Source of the DNA: Nissolia schottii
Lineage: Eukaryota; Streptophyta; Magnoliopsida; Fabales; Fabaceae
Length of the DNA stretch: 64,000 nucleotides
Assembly (NCBI GenBank): GCA_003254905.1
Contig: QANU01113051.1
Span: 81,052 to 145,051 of the forward strand
Reading direction: 5' to 3'
Of the stretch, positions 57,334 to 64,000 are shown piece after piece. The position numbers and the translations under genes are program-made. The notes under the pieces were generated by a model. It was given only the letters and a program-made list of their open reading frames with translations. It was not told the origin of the DNA and ran no database searches. Position 1 is the first letter of the stretch; each line of letters starts with the position of its first letter.

Positions 57334-59049
57334 GGTGAGAGGATTGTGAACGACGAGCGCGCCAACGAAGCAGTATGTGTATCGGATAAAGTAACGGGAA
57401 GATGGGGGGGGGTGATTGGATTATATTATGACAAATGTTCTGTTTGGTGGTAAATGGGCTGGCTTAAGTTTTTAGGCGAGAGATATGTTAGGCCCAATGT
57501 GTTAGGGCTCTTCTCTTTAGAATGGACTGTTTGATCAAGAATAGTCTTGTCGATTCGGATCTATACCTCTTAGCACTTCGACCAAAAGTTGAAGGGCAAT
57601 GATATTCTATTCATTAATCGATACGATAAACAAATACATGAAGGTCACCAGGATCAAAGCAAAAAAAAAGAGTGGTACTCCCATATGCGTATAGGGACAT
57701 TAACTTTTCTATGTGTTAAGGACATAATTGTTGTTCAAAAAATTGGTTAGGTACAAATTTTACAAATGTCTGAGACCAAAAAACTAAAATCGCCATAATA
57801 TAAGGTAATTTTAAAATTTTCAAAAAAAAAGGTTGAAATTGCCATTAGGTAAGGCGATTTTTGGTCTTGTTAGTGCTGAAATCGTCACTTCTCACAGTGG
57901 TGCGATTTCAACACGCGACAGCATTTTTTTAAAATAATATTAAAATCGTCATGCCTTATAACGATGTCAATATTATCGCTCATATAATTATAAATATTGT
58001 ATCATATGCATATTATAGAGATTTGTTACACTTGAAATAATATACTTATAAAAAAAATCCATATGTCTAAGCAACACAGCCGTATGACAATTCGAATGAG
58101 CGACGTGATAAAATAAAGTAAAAGGAAACTTTAACTTAAATTATTCAGCTAATAAAATTCAAGTATAAATTCATATGAGTAAACAAATTGCAGAATGAAT
58201 GTTTTGAGGCACGTAAGTCAATTTGACTTTGGAGGAACAAAGTTAGTTGCTTTTTCTCCTTTTTACTAAAGGCAACATATAGAGTTCGATCACAAATTCT
58301 GCTAACCATTGATTCATCGTTACAAGTAATTGCTCAACTATAATTATCGTTAATATCATGTAAGTGGTGTTATTAAGTAAGTTTGAACTCATCATTGTCT
58401 TCGTCACTTTCCTTTGCTCCTTCCTCCATGATCTCTCTTTTTGACGAGAATGGAAAGCGAAGTCAGATAGAGGATTAGAAAGCCAAATCAAACCATATAC
58501 AAGCTCAAAACCAAATTCAAATTCAAACCAAGGATGAAAGATAAAGAACCAAGGCCAAAAAACTTTGTAACAGAGGGTGAGGGTGCGGTTAAGGCGGTGA
58601 GGGCAGTGGAGGATTTCGGTTTGTGGTAAGAGACTAGAGGGGAGACAAGGCAGAAACATGGGAGATGGGACTAAGGAGGAGAGTCGGTTGTGGGCGGCAA
58701 CTATGGGAGAGGTCGTGGTTTGAGGAGGATGGGTTAAATGAAGCTGACATGGAGGGGAGGCCAAATTTAGTGGGGGTGGCAATAAAAGATGCGTGACAAA
58801 GGCCAGTTGGCTAGTGGAAGAGAACACAACATAGGGGACAACGGGGATGAGACTTGCTGAAAGGTTGGCGAGTGGTTTCAGAAGCATGATGGTGAGGGGA
58901 TTGGGCGCACAACGATGATGTAGCACTATGGTAGGGAGGCCAGGAGCTCGAGGGAAATAGCTACTAGGGTTTTAACTTTCTTTCTCTAAGAAAAAACGTA
59001 TTAAGTTTAAAGAAATCCTTTTTTTTTATTTATATTTTAAAATGTTATA
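57334..59049. other. Spacer upstream of APG3, repeat-like, no supported gene
   Basis: The first bases hold the APG3 promoter and leader. At about 57770-57910 short AAATCGCC and GGCGATTT words face each other, as in degraded transposons. At 58380-58970 a purine-rich block gives a 227-codon minus frame with low-complexity Pro/Leu/Thr content and no recognisable domain, which I do not call as a gene. Confidence 0.4.
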
Positions 59050-59057
59050 CTAATATT

Positions 59058-59390
59058 TATGGTTGTCAAATGGGCCGACCCGACTCGTTTATAATTCGCG
59101 GACCTAAACAAGTCAGGCTAAAAATATGTCTATTTTTAGGGTCCGACTTGTTTATGGTCGGTCTGCGGGCCTAAACAGCCGGGCCGCGAGCTCGTTTATT
59201 TAAAAAAAAAAATTAAAAATTAAAAAAAATAATTTAATTTTTTTAAAAAAATTTTACGGGCTCATGATCGGTCCACGGCCTAACGGGCCGGTCCAATTTT
59301 TTTTTCTTGACTTTTCGCGGACCGATTTTTTGCATGTAAAGTCTTTCCATTTAACCGGGTAAACAGGTCGGACTCATTTTGACAGTCCTA
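59058..59390. mobile_element. hAT-type MITE with 8-bp target duplication, 333 bp
   Basis: The ends read inwards as TATGGTTGTCAAATGGGCCGACC (left) and, on the other strand, TAGGACTGTCAAAATGAGTCCGACC (right), sharing TGTCAAA and CCGACC, as in many plant hAT MITEs. The flanks carry the perfect 8-base repeat CTAATATT at 59050-59057 and 59391-59398, the length made by hAT transposases. The interior contains repeated GGGCC/GGTCC words and no coding capacity. Confidence 0.8.
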
Positions 59391-61100
59391 CTAATATTCT
59401 TCATTGTAAATACTAAGTTTCTCTTTCTCTCTCTATATATTACCACACAGACAATTTAACTATTCATTTTTCATATGATTATAAAATTTATTCTTTATGA
59501 TATTGAAAAAAATAAAATTCAAGTAATGTAGTTGTTACAAACAAGACCAATGCTAACTTTCATATGAATTTTTTGATAATCATGTTCATAGTTTAAAAAA
59601 ATGTATTTTATATATAAGTTTATAAAATAGTTATAGTAAAAGCTAAACAAACTAAACAAAACAACTACATACATATGATTGGATGATTGTCTAACATAAT
59701 TTTATACCTATAATGTATCAAAATTATGTCCATATTATAATTATTTAGTAACTATATCAGGACCTGACTTACAAAACTAACTTGATTAAAATATAAAGTC
59801 AAGTTGAAGAATTAGGTTAAACTTGACACTAACTCATGTCATGAGCTTCCATAGAAAGTCTTCATCTCATTTTGCCTTTCCTATTCCATGTTCGCTTCCA
59901 CTTTGTATAGAACAAACTTCATTATTTTTACGTATAAGAGCAGCAAGCTACATAATCGTCTTGGGGGTGTTTGGTAAGTTGCCTCTAAGTTTACCAAGTA
60001 ATCTAAATTATCTTTTATAAAAATTATTATTTGTTAAATTGCTGGTATGCACAGGGTTTAGGACTGTGAATTTACATTACCTTATTTGGTATATAAAAAA
60101 AATTATGAAGTAATATACATTAATTAATCATTATTATCACTATTATTACTTTTATTATTATTATTATTTCTATTTTATTATTTATTATTACTGTTTTTAT
60201 TATTATCATTATTTTTATAATATTATTATTATTTAAGATTATCTGAATGTGATAATACAAATAGAAGTAATCCATATTATCACATTGAAGACAATGTAAA
60301 TTATCTGAGAATCATTAACTAATTTAATTTTTAAATTATGGAACACTATGAATTTAGTAATTTTTAATTTTTAAATTACTAAAAAATTAAATTACTGATA
60401 ATTTAAATATATTAGATTATACCAAACACCAAACTCGACCTTAATTATTCTCTAAATATGCCATCAAATCAAAATCAAAACAATCCCAAATTTTGGAGTC
60501 TTCAAAAAAGAAAAAGAAAATGAATCAGAAAAAAAGGGACAGCTCGACCTCGAACCAAGTCAGTCGTACGATTTGAACAGGCCAATAAAAAAGTGGGGCG
60601 ATGATGTAAGTTAGTTCAAATGACAAATTTGTCCCCCTAACATGCCTCCCCTTCTAACTGTAATGTCAAAGCCCACTTTAGAACTGTATCATCCCATCTC
60701 ACCAACCAAATCCCCCATTCCATCATTTCTGCACCCCATAAGGACAACGAAGTAATTTCGCCAAGGACAAGTGTCGGTTACACCTCCCAAACCTTTTGAT
60801 ATTTCCCCGAATATTAGCATTTTCCCAGTGCGCCATTTGGCGGGTACGCACAAGGAAAAAAAAAAAAAAACAATAAAGAAGAGAGAGAGAACGAAACCGA
60901 AACTTTTTTTTTTAAAAACTAAAAGTCAGGGTTCATTTAAGTATTTAACCGTCTTAAATTATTTGAGCAACTATTCTATCTTTAAAAATATTTATAAGCT
61001 ATTAAAAAATTAGTCAGATACTTTGATCTGTGTTAAAAAAAAAAAACGGAGCTGAAAAAATGCTCACACCGGACCGTACAGTCCTAGAGAGAAGAACGAA
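59391..61100. other. Spacer upstream of the CCCH zinc-finger gene
   Basis: AT-rich, with a possible MITE at 59963-60431 and TTA/ATT-rich simple sequence at about 60127-60235. The right part (60560-61100) is less AT-rich and is probably promoter DNA. No gene is supported. Confidence 0.4.
59963..60431. mobile_element. Possible MITE with GGTGTTTGGTA inverted ends
   Basis: The left end reads GGTGTTTGGTA followed by TAATCTAAATTAT about 20 bases later. The right end on the other strand reads GGTGTTTGGTATAATCTAATATAT. GGTGTTTGGT ends are common among plant MITEs. I found no matching target duplication, so limits and class are open. Confidence 0.45.
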
Positions 61101-61379
61101 AAGAGATCAACAGACACACACACAAACACACGCTCCGTTACAGTGAGTGAGTGAGAGAGAGAGAGAGGAAAAAAGAAAAAAAAGGAACAGAAAATAAAAC
61201 CTATTCTGTGTCTCTCTGGGACTCGCGACTCAAAAACCCAGCGAGCGACACACGAGAGAGCGATCTTCCTTCCAGAACATTCTAGAACCCTCCACGATCC
61301 CTGTAAAGCAGCACACGCGCCGTCCCACTCTCCTTCACTGTTAACACTGTAAACTTTTTTGTACATAGAAAACGGTTTC
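61101..61379 (+). promoter_or_regulatory. 5' leader of the CCCH zinc-finger gene
   Basis: GC content rises, and a GTGAGTGAGTGAGAGAGAG tract lies at about 61144-61168, as is usual in plant leaders. No upstream splice site could be fixed. An in-frame ATG 21 bases upstream (61359) is possible but less likely as the start. Confidence 0.45.
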
Positions 61380-63376
61380 ATGGAGATGTACGGTCGCAAC
61401 CCGGCTAGGAACGGGTCCAACCCGGGGAATCAACCCGAATGGCGCTCGCCGGGCGCCGACACTGGTCTCGAAGGTGCTGCGTTTCGTTTCGTTTCATTCG
61501 TGCCGAATTCCTCGTTTTATTCTCTTTTCCTAATTTTGTTGGTTTTGTGGTGCGGGGTGTGTTAGGGTTTGGTTAATGTGGGAGTTAGGGTTGGGGGTTA
61601 TGGCTGATTTGTGGTTTCGGTGCAGAATCGATGTGGCAGTTGACGCTGGGTAGCAGCGAATCGTACCCGGAGCGACCCGGTGCTCCCAATTGCGTTTATT
61701 ACATGCGAACCGGGTTCTGTGGATATGGTGGAAGGTGTCGTTACAATCACCCTCGTGATCGTGCTGCGGTAACAACCATTTCATCGTTTTTTTTTCTGTC
61801 TTGATAAAAATATCTGCATCAGGTTCGATGGAAGTGTCACACTCATAGCTGCATTTGTTAGTTCTGTGGTTCATATTGGTGCATTGTTTTAGTTTATTGC
61901 TTATTCTGGGAATTGGGGTTGTGTGCTAAACGGGTCAATCCTTTTTGGTGCCTTTTGTGGGTTTGTTTGATGAACTATCTTTGTTTCTCTATTTCTTTTG
62001 GGGGTTATAAATTAGTTGTAGTGTTTAGAGGATAAAGGGAGTTGGATTTGGAATTTTTCAATGTGGAGTGAATGCAGCTGAGCGGGTAACTTTGTTTCGT
62101 GTTGCACACATTTCCAAGAGTGCAAGATCAATGTAGATGACTAACATTTTCATTTCATCTGATTTTTATTAAGAAAAATATGTTTGCATAAGTGTATAAA
62201 TCTGAATCAAGCCAGATACTGCTCAGGTTGCTGCAGCTGTAAGAGCTACAGGGGAGTACCCAGAAAGAGTGGGGGAACCTCCATGTCAGGTATATATATA
62301 TTTTTGGCTATGCATGCTATGTAAAATGCTGAACTTTCTTATCTTTCCATTCTGTTGTCTCAGCCTCAGCTGGGTTCTTTACTTTATAGTTGAAATCAAT
62401 GTGCTTGGTTATACTGATTATTTATCCCTTCTGATGAGCAGTATTATTTAAAAACTGGAACATGTAAATTTGGCGCATCCTGTAAATTCCACCATCCAAA
62501 ACATGGAGGTGGGTCTTTAAGCCAAGCACCACTAAATATTTATGGATACCCATTACGTCCGGTTTGACTCTTCCCCTTTTTCTTCTCTCTCAATTTTACT
62601 TACATCAATTTATATGCAATGGCTAAACCATGCCTTTTAATTATTTTTTTTTTTCATAATAGGGTGAGAAAGAATGCTCCTATTATTTGAAAACGGGGCA
62701 GTGCAAATTTGGTTTAACTTGTAAATTCCATCATCCTCAACCTGCTGGCACATCATTGCCAGCTTCTGCACCTCAATTTTATCAACAGGTGCAGTCTCCT
62801 ACTGTTCCTCTGCCTGATCAATATGGGGGAGCATCTACGAGCTTGAGAGTTGCTAGGCCTCCTATGATGCCTGGTTCGTATGTACAAGGGGCTTATGGTC
62901 CTGTACTTCTATCCCCAGGGGTTGTTCCATTTCCTGGATGGAGTCCTTATTCGGTGAGATAAAATATATTTCCTCTGAAATATGGCAGAAAAGATTTTTA
63001 TTTAATTTTATTTATTTATTCATTTTTTGAGTTACTTTATTGTGTTGTTGTTAAATTGGTGCAGGCACCTGTAAGTCCTGTGTTATCTCCTGGTGCTCAA
63101 CCTGCTGTTGGGGCTACTTCTCTATATGGAGTGACCCAGTTGTCTACGTCAACTTCAGCTTTTGCTAGACCATATAATCCTCTGCCCTCTTCTATTGGTC
63201 CTTCGGGCAGTAGCCAGAAGGAACAAGTATTTCCTGAAAGACCTGGTGAACCTGAATGCCAATACTATCTGAGAACAGGGGACTGTAAATTTGGATCAGC
63301 TTGTCGATATCATCACCCTCGAGATAGGGCTGTGACACGGCCACATCTCAGCCCCATTGGTCTTCCTCTACGTCCG
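61380..63376 (+). CDS. ZFN-type CCCH zinc-finger protein (3' end outside the window)
   Basis: Member of the plant ZFN1/ZFN3-like family, nuclear or cytoplasmic proteins that bind nucleic acid, chiefly RNA, through C-x8-C-x5-C-x3-H fingers. Exons seen: 61380-61473, 61626-61768, 62227-62289, 62442-62561, 62663-62953, 63065-63376; 341 residues, all in frame. Four fingers are complete: [81 protein letters not shown] Pro/Ser/Gln-rich linker separates the third and fourth, as in the family. Homologues have a fifth finger and a Ser/Thr-rich tail, which must lie to the right: exon 6 ends at a good donor (CCG|GTAAGT) and nothing up to 64000 encodes finger five. The MEMYGRN start fits the family. The exact orthologue is not fixed. 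Confidence 0.93.
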
Positions 63377-64000
63377 GTAAGTATGGTTACTCATTTGATT
63401 TGATTTGATTATTTTGTTCTTTTACTGATTAATCCTGTTACTTTAGCTATCTCGTGTTACGTGGTATTTTAAAGTTATAATTTATGGTGTTTTGTATATT
63501 TTCTATAAATTGGTTGTTTATACCCTAGCTACTTTTCTTACTGGAAACTTTGTAACTGAACCAGCAGTCAGCAGCAAGAAGATATTTTCTTAAAGACATA
63601 TTTTATAAACTTGATTATGCAAATAATTCTACCTTTTTACTTTTTTCCGTCTGTGGCAATTTCACAGTTGTAGGCTCACTGACTTATTTGCTTAATCTAC
63701 TCTTTTGCCTTGGAATGAACTGAAGACTTGCAGCTAAGTGTTTTCTGAGTCGTCTGATTAGCTCTAAGTTCTGTAGATCTTGGCTCAATTTTATTGCATT
63801 GAACATGAAGATTTGTACTTATTATGGTCCACCAATATTTTTTCTTCCCTGAACATTTGTTTATTCCTCTTCAGGATAAATAGCTAAGGAATTGACTTTA
63901 TATGTACTGTACACTGATCATGAAATTAAGGGCTTTATGTGTTCTCCCTTTTCAATGACAGTTCCTGTATTGGAGGTTGACAACTTGCATATGAAGTGGA
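63377..64000 (+). other. Intron of the CCCH zinc-finger gene, running off the window
   Basis: Begins with GTAAGT and is T-rich throughout, as plant introns are. No exon with a fifth CCCH finger is found before the edge. Confidence 0.7.

Noticed and set aside
58243..58926. A 227-codon open frame on the minus strand
   Set aside because: Composition is low-complexity Pro/Leu/Thr/Ser with no recognisable domain, no splice or promoter context, and it lies in purine-skewed repeat-like DNA. Chance openness is likelier than a gene.

Overview
The window is nuclear DNA from a flowering plant, most likely a legume. Soybean or a close relative is my best guess, because the reconstructed proteins resemble the Glycine sequences I know. 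It is AT-rich, its genes carry many short GT-AG introns, and its intergenic DNA is full of MITEs, SINEs, solo LTRs and LTR-retrotransposon pieces. Nothing looks bacterial, viral or organellar. I rebuilt six complete genes and one cut-off gene exon by exon. In every case the exon lengths keep one open frame.

Layout from left to right. Bases 1-1850 are retrotransposon debris: the end of one LTR, an unusually GC-rich block, then a clear LTR with its primer-binding site. A second element with long inverted ends follows (about 1948-2914). CUL1, the cullin scaffold of SCF ubiquitin ligases, lies on + at 4773-10326 (19 coding exons, 738 aa). A Mutator-like MITE sits at 11649-12034. A CW-type zinc-finger protein is on - at 14482-22951 (11 exons, 1671 aa). 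From 23.3 to 31.7 kb there is AT-rich DNA in which I find no gene. PEX6, the peroxisomal AAA ATPase, is on - at 31755-40826 (16 exons, 937 aa); one intron is swollen to 3.6 kb by two retroelements. An intronless mTERF-family gene is on - at 42544-43737 (397 aa). A SPATA20/DUF255 thioredoxin-like gene is on - at 44628-49706 (15 exons, 829 aa). The plastid class-I release factor APG3/PrfA is on - at 51202-57333 (15 exons, 417 aa); its introns hold two solo LTRs and a SINE. A further 4 kb contains a hAT-type MITE. A ZFN-type CCCH zinc-finger gene starts on + at 61380 and runs off the right edge.

The genes are not an operon. They are independent housekeeping or regulatory genes: protein turnover, chromatin reading, peroxisome import, organelle gene expression and RNA binding. 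From memory, the cullin / CW zinc finger / PEX6 grouping and the CW zinc finger / APG3 grouping also occur as neighbours in Arabidopsis, so the order may be ancestral.

I see no convincing new biological system. The most unusual material is in the mobile DNA: a gag-only LTR element resembling the TR-GAG class, fused to a truncated copia element inside a PEX6 intron; a GC-rich cargo block behind an LTR; and several small elements whose target-site duplications can be read directly.
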